Source: Cycas panzhihuaensis (lineage: Eukaryota; Cycadophyta). From it: a stretch of 64,000 bases of DNA. The DNA is taken from NCBI GenBank assembly GCA_023213395.1, contig CM041465.1:47313741-47377740 (forward strand), written 5' to 3'. Each line of letters opens with the position of its first letter. The first letter of the stretch is position 1. A program made the position numbers and the translations under genes. The notes under the pieces were generated by a model. The model was not told where the DNA came from. It made no database searches and saw nothing but the letters and a program-made list of their open reading frames with translations. Positions 24,326-36,512 of the stretch are shown in pieces.

Positions 24326-25198
24326 TGAAGAAGTACTAGTTTGGCCTGATTATCTTACTCTTTGTTGAGGTGGCCCTTAGCCTTGAAACTATTGAGGTTG
24401 TGATTGAGGGTTTGATTGACCTTGTGGATGATTTCCCATATTTCTTCCTCTTCCTCTTGCTCGATTATTTCCTCTACTACGAGAGGGGCCTTGATTTTTT
24501 ATGTAGCAAACTTCTTCTTCTACCTCAAAGGCTGCATCTAGGAGAGAGTCAAAGGCTACAAAGTTTGTATCAAAGGTCTTGTCAAATTCTATGAACTTTA
24601 CGGCAAGTGCTTCAAAGTTAAGTATCTTCAATGTTCTACTAAATTGAAGACTTCCAAGCAAGTTTTAATAATCAGGGACATGTAAACATGACTGGATCAA
24701 AAATGCCCAAGTGATGCATTAGGTCTTAAAGTCTTTGTCAATTGCATGTTTGATTGGTCGAAGGAGATTTATTGTCTCATGAGCTCATCCCTTCTACATT
24801 TTTAATTTGTTCATTTTCAAAACAAGATGAACAAATTCTAAATCTGACTTTGTATCAAAGTTCTTTCTAAGAACTTCTAGGACCTTCCAAGTTGTATCAT
24901 ATTCCTCTTTGTTTATCAAGTTGTGCAAGGAGTGATCAATGACCAATAAAATTCCTGCACGAATCTTTTCATCATCTATCTTCTATTATAGTTCAGCTAC
25001 AACATCTGTAGGAGTTGTTGGGGTGGATCCACTAGAAGTAGCTATTGTAGCCATTGTTGGTATGTTGGGTATGGGTTACAGGTGAGCTCTCCAAAGGCCT
25101 TCATATTTTGTAGCATTTTTAATTCTAGTGTACCATATATCCCAATTTTCTTTGTCTTTCAATATGCAGTTAACATTTTGCTTGAATTAAGATGACAT
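24326..25198 (-). pseudogene. gag: Copia gag of element D
   Basis: The ATG at 25198 is followed by three codons and a TAA (the sister G has CAA), so translation would stop at once. The body carries NWDIWYTRIKN, GLWRAHL, and the UBN2-like helices EEYDTTWKVLEVL and FVHLVLKMNKLK. An open stretch 24389-24661 holds KFIEFDKTFDTNFVAFDSLL and an Arg/Gly-rich tail (SRGNNRARGRGRNMG), probably RNA-binding, directly before the zinc knuckle. Confidence 0.88.
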
Positions 25199-27125
25199 GG
25201 TGATGATGAAGAAGTAGAAGAGATGATAGAAGTATATGCCACTAACACATATGGTTAGTACATCTGGCGCATAGAAAAGATTGTTATGATGAGAAGCAAG
25301 CAATGATTAACTATTTTTCAATAATTATATAGAAAATGAATATAAGTAATGATGTAAGAATGAGGCCTAATGTAGAGCTGGCAAAGAGTGATGATGTGTC
25401 ATGCCACTAACCTCTCACTTATGTCCAAATGTAGGTGAGGTTTTGATACCTAAGGCTTCTAGTATATGAATAGGGCCTTCACCCGCGATACCCACACCTG
25501 TGCTTGGTGATGAAATCCAAGTCACTGTGGAGCACAGGTACTCCCAGTTCTCACCCAGTTTACCAATGAGCAGCTATATACCTCCTTCGAAGAGTCAAAC
25601 GGTATTGTGTATCCCACGGTTATGACAGATATTGGACTAGGTTAATTTTAATCTTACATTAAGGTTTTCAGCTTTCTCGGGTGGTTATCAGGATTATCCC
25701 TGATTGGAGGCTGTAGGTATGGCTAACATGTCCCTCCATCACTATTTCGGTTAAGACCAGACCCACTATGAAAGTCACATCTCCCTTAGGGCCTAGACTT
25801 TGACTAACCTTGGTCTATTTCAACCAAGGCGAGTGTGTGCACAAGTCAAGAACTGGCGGTATAGATCGTACGGATGAGATTCCTTTTAGGAATAGTGTAA
25901 GATATTTCCATATTACTGAAAACTAAAATAGAAACTTGTCAAATGTTCTTGCTTACTTTTCGTGTTTGCTTTGTTGTTGCTGCTACTTTTGTGATGCTTT
26001 ATTGTTATTTGTGCAAATAGAAAAGCATAGTAGATTTAGCAAGGGAACCAAATGTTGCTTCTGATCCAAGGTTTCCCTTGCTTTAGTATAATGTTTCCAA
26101 ATACGATTTTAGAAGTTTTGATACAAAAGCCACAATGGGATAAAAAGTAGATTAACTTGTCACTAAAATGATGATTTTTCTAAATCTATATGCATGCTAT
26201 TTTGCCCTATTTTGTGATTTTTCACAAAATTTATAAATAATAATAAATGGGTAAATTTTTAAAAATTATAAATATGAAGGCCTAAATTATGAAATCTAAA
26301 TTTATGACAAAAGGAAAGAGTGTTCAGAATATCATTTCTAATAGATTTGTGAAGTCATATTTCAGGAAAGGCATAAAAAATATTCTGCCCGAAAAGGCAC
26401 CAAAGTAAAATCATGCCAGATCAACTATCTTAGAATCTGAACTTCAATATGTTAAAAGTTATGTTTTGACACATATATTAACTTTCCCTTCTATACCATC
26501 TACAAAATATACCAAAACATTACCCGAAATACCCTTGCAAGGTCCTTTGTGGGGTTGAGTAGGCAAAATCAGTAATCGTGAGAAAACTGCATAGATCCCA
26601 CTAACCAGTGGATGAAATTTGATGAGATTTATCTTAAACTAATCTTAACACATAAATCTACCAGATCCCTTAATAAAACTTTCATATATTTAGCTTATAA
26701 TTAAAGGATTTCATTAGGAAAAGTACTTTAAATCACTTATCCACAAAATTTACCCTTTTATCATAGCTAAAACTTACTGTTTTAAGTTGAATCTGAAGTT
26801 TTTCTAGAAGACAAAAATGATCCTCTAGTCAATTCAACCTTGTATGATAAATTTTATCAAATTCTGAGATGGTTAAATTTTTATGAAAATTTGGGCCTTT
26901 AATGCTTCTAAGACTGTTCTAGGGGTTGAACAGCTTCAAAAACCTATATTCTTCACCTATGAATTTCCTCACACATGGACAAAGTAGTAACATGCAAAAT
27001 ACTATAATTTTAAGCTCTCAAAATGTTAAAAAATAATGAATGTACTCTTAATACTTCACATTGAAGGTGAAGGAGAGGCAAAATGACTCTATGCAAGTGG
27101 AATGGAGTGAATAGATCCCCTTCTA
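25199..27125 (-). other. 5' leader of element D
   Basis: About 1.9 kb between primer-binding site and gag, with no coding signature. It is well conserved in element G (46180-48171). A GC-richer part (about 25480-25900) contains the inverted repeat ACCTGTGCT (25496-25504) with AGCACAGGT (25531-25539), which encloses CTTGG...CCAAG. Confidence 0.75.
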
Positions 27126-27137
27126 GCTCTGATACCA
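27126..27137 (-). promoter_or_regulatory. Primer-binding site of element D
   Basis: Minus-strand TGGTATCAGAGC, a perfect plant initiator tRNA-Met site, two bases from the 5' LTR. Confidence 0.95.
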
Positions 27138-27139
27138 CA

Positions 27140-27451
27140 TGAAGGAAGGATGGATCTAGGAGATAAATCACTCACATGCACACAATGGCAATGGAGAATG
27201 AAAAAGAAGATGAAATAAGATATGAGAGCAAGCTTGGAGGTGAGAATGAATAATGACTCCCTCCTTGAGATTTCACCTTTTATTATTGAGGGTGAGCATT
27301 AGGGCTAGGATTTTCCCACCTAATGACATGAACCCAAAATTACATCTAAATGCACATAAAGTACATTTCATTAAGAGACTAATGCTAATAATATATCCTA
27401 AGGTCACATAATTAATCTACACAAATGACCTTGATACATTAACCTCTTTCA
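27140..27451 (-). repeat. 5' LTR of element D
   Basis: 312 bp, TGAAGGAAGGAT to CCTCTTTCA in + orientation. It is followed by the target duplication TATAT (27452-27456). Confidence 0.95.
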
Positions 27452-27456
27452 TATAT

Positions 27457-28337
27457 GTTTGAAGTTTGAAAATACTAAGCTCAAATAGATGCACTTCTTT
27501 CTTGGCATTGAAGTTTAGCAAAGTGACAATGGCAATCATGTGAACCAATCTAAATATATCATGGATATCCTTAAAAGGTGTAATATAGGCAGTTACGAAT
27601 CCATTTCAACTCCTATAGAAGCAAGAATTAACTAAAGTAAATTTAAAGGTTCTACCTTAATTGATGTGACATGGCATCATCATCTAGTAGAAAATCTTAT
27701 TTACTTAACATCAACACAGTTTAACATAACCTTTGCAGTTAATCTACTTTCTAATTATATGTCTAATCCTAAGGAAGAATATTGTAAGATAACTAAATAA
27801 ATCTTACAATACATCGAAGGAATGATAGAGTTTAGATTATATTACAAAACAATATGAGAATATAAACTAGAGGGATATATAGATGTAGATTAGGCTAGAG
27901 ACACATGGGATAATAGGTCAACTTTAGGCTATATGTTTAACATTGGTATAATAGTGATAACATGGTACACCTAAAAATAATTGACAATTTCTTTATCCAC
28001 TATAGAGGTGGAATACAAGGTAGCAGAGGTAATAATGCATGAAGTAGTATGGTTTAAACAAATATTTGAAGACCTACATTAGTGATAAGAAGGAACAACT
28101 ATGATATGGTGTGACAATTAGAGTATAATTTAGATGATATAGAATCTAGTTCTATATAGAAAGACCAAACGTATTAAGATCGAACATCATTATATTAAAG
28201 AATTATAGTAGTAGGGTAGCATCAAGTTACTTCATTATAAGAATGAAGATCAAGTTGTAGATATTTTTACAAAGGCCTTATCAAGAATTAAACATTATAA
28301 ATTCATTAATATCTTAGATGTTATCCTAAATGCACAT
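27457..28337 (+). pseudogene. RT C-terminus and RNase H of element A
   Basis: Resumes RT of A after element D. It reads FLALKF with a frameshift (the FLGIEV block), then MDILKRCNI, STPIEARIN, TLIDVTWHHHLVENLIYLTS, LEGYIDVD-ARDTWDNRSTLG (catalytic Asp region), LSTIEVEYKVAEVIMHEVVW (Glu region), RKTKRIKIEHHYIKEL, and QVVDIFTKALS (about 28252-28284). Multiple stops are present. It ends just before the polypurine tract. Confidence 0.9.
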
Positions 28338-28347
28338 TATGGGGGAG
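28338..28347 (+). promoter_or_regulatory. Polypurine tract of element A
   Basis: TATGGGGGAG directly precedes the 3' LTR start TGTTAGAATG. Confidence 0.85.
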
Positions 28348-28685
<338 letters not shown>

Positions 28686-28687
28686 CA

Positions 28688-30152
28688 TTGAATTATAGAC
28701 ATATATAATCATAGATATGCATAATCTTGACTAATAAGATTAGTGGTGACTAGTTCACACAACTCTGTAATATTATTCAATGGACCATAAGCTTGATTAA
28801 TGTACACAAAGAGATGTTATAGCTAGATAGAGTGAAATATTAAAATTGTTGTTCTTGGTTGTCATACCCCAAGTTAGTTTTTATCGAGATGTAGAGATTT
28901 TGCATTTTCATATTATTCTCCTTGTTAACCAATTTCTACACTCTCCTATATCCATCATATTGTTCTTTCCAACCTAAGTCTTTGATTACTATTTATATTC
29001 ATCATAGCACTCTTTATTTATATAGATGAAAGAAGTTAAGGAAATCTCAATTCATCCACTTGTGCTTGGATTATTCAAGATCACACTAGTAATATTATGG
29101 CTAGTGTAAGGTTATTCATTCCAGCTACTGCTAATAATTCTACTAAGTATGCTACTATTATTGGAGCCCTTATTGATGCTTTCTAAATTCATAATGGACA
29201 AATTATTGTTCATATATATTCACTTCTTATAACCCATTAGTTGACCTAGGTTTGCTAAGTCTTTAATTCCTAACTCTGCATTCTTAATCACTTAATTAGA
29301 TCCTTGTTTAGTTTTCTACTACTTTTATTATTCACATGTCTCAAACTTAGAAATTTTAAGTGAATTTCTTAATCAAATTTATCCTTATATGGTATCTTTA
29401 ATACACTCACAAAAATTACAACATTAAATATTTAGGATTCGATCCTTAACATGATCATACACTCATAAAACCTTAGCATAGAATATTAATAATATTATAT
29501 GTATAGATGTACAATGTAATATTGATAATGTTCTCTATTTCATCCACCTACCCTACTAAGCTGTATTGTCAAGGGCTTGAACCACTTCCTTAAGTTTAGG
29601 CCCCTTGTTTGAAATCTAAGAGATATTAGGTATAATCTTACTTCTCATATATTAGATATTACCTATATCTGCTTGCAATTTTATCTTATGTTATATTTAA
29701 GTGAGCATTTTATTTGGTTTGCTTATGTATGTTTCATATTTTCCTCTTGTTGATGATGGAAAATTGACTTGTTCTCTATAACACCCTCATATTATGGAGA
29801 TAAAACTTTGTTGGCTAAGTTAGTTAATAGCCATTACTTTATTTATTTTGCATACTTCTTTTATTATCATTCACTCACATTTATCTTGTTTTACATTTTT
29901 TTAACCTTAATTTTAAATATAATTACTTCTCTCACATAGCCTATTTTATAGGTATCTTTGAGTAGATATGAATCTGGTGGTCATAGGCCAATAATAGACT
30001 CTATATGAGGAAGTTTTTCCCTATCATGATCCTATTTTCTACTTCTTGAGGTCAACCTCATAATAATTCCTTGAAAATAACTTATTTCTCTTTAAAAGAT
30101 AATATCATAATATGCATTTATAAGTATATTCCCTAAATTTATCCATTATAAA
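28688..30152. other. AT-rich DNA of unknown origin
   Basis: About 1.5 kb with no open frame of note, no LTR pair and no recognisable domain on either strand. It may be host DNA or a very old element. Confidence 0.5.
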
Positions 30153-30165
30153 TATCATTCCCTTA

Positions 30166-30793
30166 GTATTTTTTGAAGTCCATTAAAATCTCAATAGTAC
30201 ATAGATATTAAGTTGGTTTTGACATATGCTTGATTGCTCTATTAGGGTTTTATATGGTGGGGTAATCAAGGTGTGCAGGTGCTTTTGACAGACCTGGTGG
30301 ACACTTACTAACCACAAGCATAGGCAAGGGATCACTCATCACCTTATTATAAAGAGGGATGGTCTACCTTGGGGTGAATACTGACCAAACTCATATGTTT
30401 AGTTGCATTATGGAGGCAAGTAAAGGCAATGCACCAGCTCCATTGTTTGAGAGACAAATGATAAAGAAATAATGATGTGGACCAGATGAGAGGTAGTAGC
30501 ACCTCAAATTCCAAATCTTAGGGCATTCCCTCCCTTGAAGAGGGTACTAGGTGCTCAGATATAAAGAAAGGTTATGTTTCAACATTGAAATCCTAGGATT
30601 GGGAGAAGTTTCAGGTGGAAGAGTGGGAGCTCATGTGTGGTTATCCTGGGTAGGAGACACAAGATAGTAGGCTCCCTAATGCTACAATTAAATGTATATA
30701 AAAATGTGAAGCTTTGAAGAGCTAGGTGAGTAGGCTGTTAACCTGGTAGTTTCCTATTCTACTACTTTGATTAGTTAGTTTTTTTGTTCTTAA
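30166..30793 (+). other. 5' untranslated region of the LINE
   Basis: GC content rises compared with the flank and no coding pattern is seen. The exact 5' end is set only by the proposed target duplication. Confidence 0.5.
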
Positions 30794-31810
30794 ATGGAGG
30801 AAATGAACCATATTAACTAGACTTAGTCTTCCCCTCTAGGAAGGTCCTACCGAGACATTTTGAAAACTAGAGAGGTAGAAACATGTGAGATAAACCCTAC
30901 ATTTCAAGATAACTTAATTAGAATCCCCATTCTTAAAGGTCTTATTAAAAGGACAGAGAAATATTGGGAAAACAACCTAATAGGGAGGTTTTTAGGGCCC
31001 AGACTTGGGCTAGACATTATAAGAAAATGGTTAGTGATTAAATGGAGGCCTAAAAACCTAGTGGAGGTTATGGCTATGCTAAAGGGTTATGCTTTATTTA
31101 GGTTTACAAACTAGGAAGATATAATAAGCATGCTACTAAAATCCCCCTGAATGTTAGGTAGAAATGCAGTGGTCTTGGAGAAGTAGCACCCAAATTTTGA
31201 TCTGTAAGTGCCAACAGTGAAGTAAGCACTTATATGGGTTTAGATGCATGGACTCCCCCTATAATTTTGGAGCCTAAAAATTATAAAAGGGGTGACAATA
31301 GTAATAGGGCCACTACTGGCTACTGATTCAACAACAAAAAATAAGAGTCATTTAATCAATAACAGATTTGTATCCTAGCAAGATTAGATAAAAGACTCCT
31401 GGAAATGGTGAGGATTGAGTCTAAAGGGTGGGGAAGAGACCAAAACTTAGTCTATAAACTGGACAATGTTAGAATCTCTAGATGTAAATGTTTTGGGTAC
31501 ATCTCCTTGACCTATCTGGGATAACTAAAGAAGGATGGGATAGGAGAGAAGGAGGGCCTGAATAGTTCTCCCAAGATCCCAGAAGAGAAAAAAGAAGTAG
31601 AGGAGTAGGATACAGTTCCCCAAGAAAGCAGATTAGAGGAACCCCAAGAGGCTGAGGGGTCAAAGGATGGAGACAATAATGTTAATTAGGAAGAAGAGGA
31701 TACCCTCCTTGAGGAAGAGGAGGAGATGGATCAAGCTAAGGGGCCAGAAGAGGGGTTACATGGGGTTAAAAAGCCTAGGGCTAGGAGTGAAGTTAGTTGC
31801 GAGTGCTAAG
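30794..31810 (+). pseudogene. LINE ORF1 (DUF4283-like Gag)
   Basis: The segment at 30840-31110 reads SYRDIL then NLIGRFLGPRLGLDIIRKWL and VMAMLKGYALFRFTN. This matches the N-terminal DUF4283 domain of plant L1 ORF1, with the GKFLG...LNxxW-like pattern. Then a worn HGLPL-W segment is seen near 31250, and a zinc-knuckle remnant RCKCFGYISLTYLG (about 31470-31512) lacks the His/Cys spacing. An acidic Glu-rich tail follows (about 31570-31760). ORF1 binds the LINE RNA. Stops (mainly TAG) and frameshifts make it non-functional. Confidence 0.8.
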
Positions 31811-32130
31811 AAAGGAATTAGCCTGACCAAGGTTTACTTATGAGCAGAAGGAAAGAAGGGTCTATAAATGTAGACCATGTGTGGAATGTTAAGGGAAAGG
31901 ATGTGCAAGAGGAACAAAGGGAGACTAGTCACAGAAGAGGTCCTAATTTGGGCAGTGATAAAAGGGTTAGAAGACCCACCAAAAAGATGGTCAAAGAGAG
32001 GGAGATTATCTCCTAAATTGATCAAGGGTACCCACAAACCCTAAGGGAAGGCTTTGGTAAGGAACTGATCTTAAGGAGTAAAAGATGATACTTTGATGTC
32101 TGGGGAGGGGTGCAAGGCCTACTATGAGGA
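31811..32130 (+). other. LINE ORF1-ORF2 interval
   Basis: Charged, low-complexity sequence with stops, probably the ORF1 C-terminus and spacer. No domain is visible. Confidence 0.5.
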
Positions 32131-33000
32131 TTATTTTTGGAATGTTAAGGGTTTAGATGCCTCCTCCAAGTAGAGAGTTATCAAAGACCTTCATATAAGG
32201 ATGGGAGCAGATATTATTATGCTTCAAGAGACTAAATTCGAAAGAGACAAAGGAATAGGGATTAAAAATAAGGTTTGGAGAAATGGGGAGATGTTGGTTA
32301 AAGATGGATCCCAAGGTTTGGGGGGAATGGCATTACTTTGGAACCCAAAAGAATGGAATGGAGAAGGTCTAGCTTAGAAAGACCACTTTATGTCAACTTG
32401 GTTAACCTATAATGGCTAGCCACTAATATTTATGCCCCAACAATGATAGAAGGTAGGAAGAAGATCTAGGATAAGATCTTAGAGATTCATAAAGACTAGA
32501 AAGGCCCCTAGCTAGTGGTAGGAGAACTTAATATGGCCTTGTTCCTAGAAGAAAAAAAAAGGTAGATAGGAGGGTTGGTCCAAAAGTATGACAGACTTAG
32601 GTGATTTCCTTCAAAAAGAAGGCCTAATGGACATCTCACTGAGAGGGGCTAAGTATACCTAGTCAAATAGAAGAATAGGAGACCATCACATATAGATAAA
32701 ACTAGATAGGATGATGATTAATTATGAATTGGCTAGGCTTTGTGGAGATATTAAACTAGACACTCTCCTAAGGGTGGTGTATGATCATTTGCCACTGCCA
32801 CTTGAGTTTAATACCAGAGGGAAATACCTTAGATCTCCCTTTCATTTTAAACTTATGTTGATAAGGCATTCAAACCTCAAGAACCATATTAAAGAATGGT
32901 GGAGTAAACTGGTGGAGGGGCATGATATGTTTAGGTTTTTGAAGAAGTTGAATTGGGTGAAAAGGCAAGTCAGAGTTTAGAATAAAGAAGTATTTGCTAA
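32131..33000 (+). pseudogene. LINE endonuclease region of ORF2
   Basis: The EEP endonuclease starts with FWNVKGLDA and continues to GADIIMLQETKFERDKG (about 32200-32250), which contains the conserved LQETK with catalytic Glu. GLGGMALLWNPKEW follows at about 32316-32357. Later blocks include a worn GEDLN as GELNM (about 32520), and a HLPLPLEF piece (the SDHxPL motif, about 32785). It nicks target DNA to prime reverse transcription. Frameshifts occur several times. Confidence 0.85.
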
Positions 33001-34520
33001 TATTTTTGAAGCAAAGGGTTGATTCATTGGGGAGCTTAATGAGATTGAGGAGAGAATCTAAGAGGAAGGTAGATCTCTCTCTCTAAATTAGTTGGAGTAA
33101 ATGACTATCAAGAATCTGGAGGAGGTCCCGATAAAGGAGGAAATCTACTAGAGACAAAAGTCCAAGGCTCTTTGGTTAGTAAAGAGGGATAGGAATACCA
33201 AGTTCTTCCACATGAAAACCATGAAACACAGGACGGGCAACAAAATAAATTAATTAAATAACAATGAATGAGTAGAATCCAAGACAAAGGAAGAAATCAA
33301 AGGTATAGAAATTGACTACTTCAAGAATTTATTTGAAGGACCTAGTTGTCAAGATACTAGTTTAAGGGGGTAGCTTATGGGATATATCCCTAAGATGATT
33401 AATGAAGAGAAAAATAGCCTATTGAATGAGGCATTTACCATAGAGGAGGTGGAGAAGGCCCTATTTAATATGGGACAAGATCAAGCTCCCAGACTGGATG
33501 GCTTCCCTCTAAGTATTTTTGAGGAGTTTTGGGATATAATCAAGGATGGCCTAAAACTAGCCTTGGGCAAATTCTATAAGAAAAGTATAATATTAAAGGA
33601 ATGGAAAGCTACCTTCCTTGTCTTGATCCTAAAGAAGGAGGGAGAAAAATCTATGGAGGAGTTTAGACTAATTAGTCTCTCCAATGTAAAGTATAAAATT
33701 TTTACTAAAATCTTGGCCAACAAACTTAAGAAGTGTCTACCACTCTTCATATCTCTAAACTAGGATGAATTTTGTGAAAGGGAGACAAATCCTAGATGGC
33801 ATTATAGTTGTCCATGAGATGATCCACTTTGTCTACCAAAGGAAGGAAGCAGGTATGATTGTGAAAATTAACATGTCTAAAGCCTATGATAGAGTGGCTT
33901 AGGATTGCTTATTAGATTACCTTCAGATGTTCGGGTTTGGCAAGGTATAGAGGGAGTGGATTGTATGTTGCATATCTAAACCTTAATATTTAATTCTAAT
34001 AAATAGTACTTTGAAAGTTTATTTCCCCAAATTTAGAGGGTTAAAGCAAGGGGACCCCTTGTCTCCCTATTTGTTTATTATTATGGTTGAAAGTTTGGGC
34101 AGGACCATGGAGGAGACCAAAAGGAAAGGACGAGTAATGGGACTAAAGCCTACTTCTGGAATAAATAATATAGTTCATCACCAATTTATGTATGATAACA
34201 TTCTACTAGGGAAGGCTACCATGGATGAAGTGATGGCTATTAAAGTTAGCCTCCAATGCTTCAACAGAGCCATAAATTAAAAAGTAAATCTGGAAAAAAG
34301 TAGTGTCTTCTTCATAAACACCCTGTAGAGACTTCAAAGAAAGATTAATAGGGTGTTAGAGATGCCCATCAGATCTCTATCATCCACCTACTTAGGGATG
34401 CCCCTGTTTATAGGCCATATGTATAGGGGACCTTATAATCTTATTGTGGATAGGATCCAAAGGAAGTTAGTAGGGTGGAAAGGATCTCTTCTTAGCCAAG
34501 CTAGAAAAATTTAATTGGTG
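33001..34520 (+). pseudogene. LINE reverse transcriptase of ORF2
   Basis: The open stretch 33377-33763 carries the RT N-terminal landmarks FTIEEVEKALFNMGQDQAPR-DG (the KxPGPDG motif, with Arg-Leu in place of Gly-Pro), LKEWKATFLVLILKKEG (TxIxLIPK), and FRLISLSNVKYKIFTKILANKLK (RPISL). The second open stretch 34011-34280 carries FRGLKQGDPLSPYLFIIMVE and the active site as HQFMYDNILLG, where FADD of the family has become MYDN. GMPLFIGH-like sequence (SxYLGxP) follows. The region between them has a frameshift. Confidence 0.92.
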
Positions 34521-35600
34521 ATGACTTCTCTTCATAGTATCTCGATATACATGATGTCAATCTTTAGGATACTAAGCAAGGTTATATCGATTCTAGAAGG
34601 CATCCAAAATTTATTTCTATGGTCAAGAGTAGAAGAAAAAGATAAAATCCATCTAGTAGCTTGGGATAAAGTCTACCTTCCCATATGGGTGAGTGGGATT
34701 AGTATTAGAAGATTAGCTCCCTTAAATAAGGCCTTAGTGGCTAAATTGGGTTGGAGATTGGTGAAGGATGATGGTGGACAATGGGGTAGGATCATCTCCA
34801 AAAAATACTTAGGAAGTAAGCACTTCCTCATGAATGAGGTTGGGGAGGTTAATGGCTCCTCGATATAGAGGAATCTAATGCATTCTAGATCAATCTTGCT
34901 TTTGAGATTGAGATGGAAGCTAGGGGATGGAGAAAGTATAAACATTTAGGAGGATAACTAGTGCAACTACTATTAGTTAAAAGATAGACCCATTGTTGGT
35001 CATCTACAAGTTGTCTATGAGAATAACTATGGCATAAAGGTTAAGAATTATTGGGAGAGACATGGCAGAGATAGATCCTAGAGATCCTTTGAGGAGTTAC
35101 AAGGGGTCCAAGACATGAGGGAGAGTATATCTACCCTTAAAAAAGAGTTAGACCATTATTATATTCTAAAAATATCTAAATCAAACTCTATCATTTGGGC
35201 TAACTCCCCTTTGGAGGAGTACGCAGTGAAGCAGGGGTGCTAGGCCATATGTTTAGATGTAGGGGCTTCAAAGAATCCATTGTTGGATGGAGTGTGGAAG
35301 ATGGGATTAATTCCTAAAGTTATGCTCTTTAGGTGGATTTGCTTGAAGAATAAGATTTTGATAGTAGATAACCTCCATAAGAGGGGTTTTATTATGCCAA
35401 ACAGATATGTGTTATGCAAGAAGGCCAAGGAAATGTTGGACCATATTAGCCTTCATTGCTCATATTCTAGAGAAGTTTGGTCTCTTATTTGGTCCCAATT
35501 TAGGATAGAATGGATAGTCCCTATGACTCTCAAAGATCAATTATTGATGTGGAAATGCCCCTTTAGAGGTAAGACACTAGGTTTTCTCTAAAAGAGCACC
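34521..35600 (+). pseudogene. LINE RT thumb and zf-RVT region
   Basis: 34515-34868 reads LFLWSRVEEKDKIHLVAWDKVYLP (the LWxG ... KxHxVxWxxxCxPK motif), GGISIRRLAPLNKALVAKLGWRL and LKKYLG-like text. 35280-35591 reads VWKMGLIPKVMLFRWICLKNKI, followed by CKKAKEMLDHISLHCSYSREVW, the zf-RVT domain with Cys...Cys and HxxxxC. This region is found in plant L1 ORF2 between RT and RNase H. Confidence 0.9.
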
Positions 35601-36486
35601 CTGCCAATGGTGTTATGGAATCTCTAGAAGGAATGAAATAGAAGGGTCTTCCAGGAGAAGGAAATGGATGAGGTTAGGCTTCACAGTGTGATTTGTATAG
35701 CAATTATATAATCAGTTAAAATCAAAGATGAGAAAATAATTTTTGAATATGAGGGTAGTATCATCAAGGAGTGGGGTATAGGAAGACCCAATATAATTGT
35801 AGATAAGAGGAGAAAGCATATTTGGCATCCTCCTAAGGCTAATTAGGTCAAAATAAACTTTGATGGAGCTTCTAAAGGTAACCATATGGAGGTAGGAGAG
35901 GGGGGCTTATGCATAAATCCTAACAGTAAACTATAGTGGGCTTTTGTGGAGTATCATGGCAAAAAAACTAACCATTAGGTAGAGATTAAGTCCATGTAGA
36001 GAGTAGTATATATAATTGTTGAGGATGAATGCGAAAAGGTGGTTATCGAAGGAGGCTCATTAAACATGGTAAAGATTCTCATAGGGGATAGCGAGGAAGA
36101 TTAGAAGAATGAGGCTATGATAAGTGATATTTAAGATTCCCTAAAGTCAAAAGAAAGCTTTCAAATCTACCATATGTACATAGAGGGTAATACAGAAGTT
36201 GATTGGCTAGCAAATTAGGCTGTCTTGAATAAGAGTTTAAGGGTCTAGAAAGAGGATTTCTACGAGGATTTGTTAAGTCTAGTTAGAAAGGATATGGAAG
36301 TTTTTTCCCATGAGGGAGAGGAGAGCTAGCCACTTGGCTTGTCATAGAAGTTTTGGGTTGGTGAGGAAAGGGAGGACAGAGAGTAACTAGGCCATTGGCT
36401 TATCATGGCCCTCTCGATTTAGCCAAAAGGTGGATTTTGTAAAAGGTTTAGGGTCCTTTTAAAATCCCTTCTTCTTTTACCTTATC
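35601..36486 (+). pseudogene. LINE RNase H domain and 3' end
   Basis: KINFDGASKGNHMEVGEGGL (about 35850-35909) is the start of the plant L1 RNase H with its catalytic Asp. VEIKSM has the Glu, and VVIEGGSLNMV has Gly where the second Asp normally sits (VExDSLNVV). GNTEVDWLAN carries the last Asp. The remaining 3' part is untranslated and leads to the poly(A) tail. Confidence 0.85.
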
Positions 36487-36512
36487 AAAAAAAAAAAAGT
36501 ATCCTTCCCTTA

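Larger units (their letters stand above)
19919..27451 (-). mobile_element. Element D: full-length Copia nested in A
   Basis: Complete Copia in minus orientation, 7533 bp. The two 312-bp LTRs (19919-20230 and 27140-27451) differ at about 15 sites that I counted, nearly all transitions. A primer-binding site adjoins the right LTR and a polypurine tract adjoins the left. The perfect duplication TATAT stands at 19914-19918 and 27452-27456. Gag, zinc knuckle, protease, integrase, RT and RNase H follow each other on the minus strand. RT and integrase still have long open frames, but catalytic residues of integrase are mutated and stops separate the domains. It is a sister of element G. Confidence 0.96.
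30166..36498 (+). mobile_element. L1-type plant LINE, near full length
   Basis: A non-LTR retrotransposon in plus orientation. In order it has an ORF1 with a DUF4283-like domain and zinc-knuckle remnant, an apurinic endonuclease, reverse transcriptase, a zf-RVT zinc-binding region, an RNase H, and a 12-base poly(A) tail (36487-36498). TATCATTCCCTTA (30153-30165) and TATCCTTCCCTTA (36500-36512) form a probable 13-bp target duplication with one difference. At about 6.3 kb it is near full length for plant L1. Frames are broken by many stops. Confidence 0.88.

Noticed and set aside
20905-24594. Plus-strand open frames opposite element D (for example 20905-21210, 21660-22028, 24370-24594)
   Set aside because: They are complementary shadows of the minus-strand pol and gag, whose motifs are unambiguous. 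The same applies opposite G at 41871-42176, 42593-42994 and 45361-45585.
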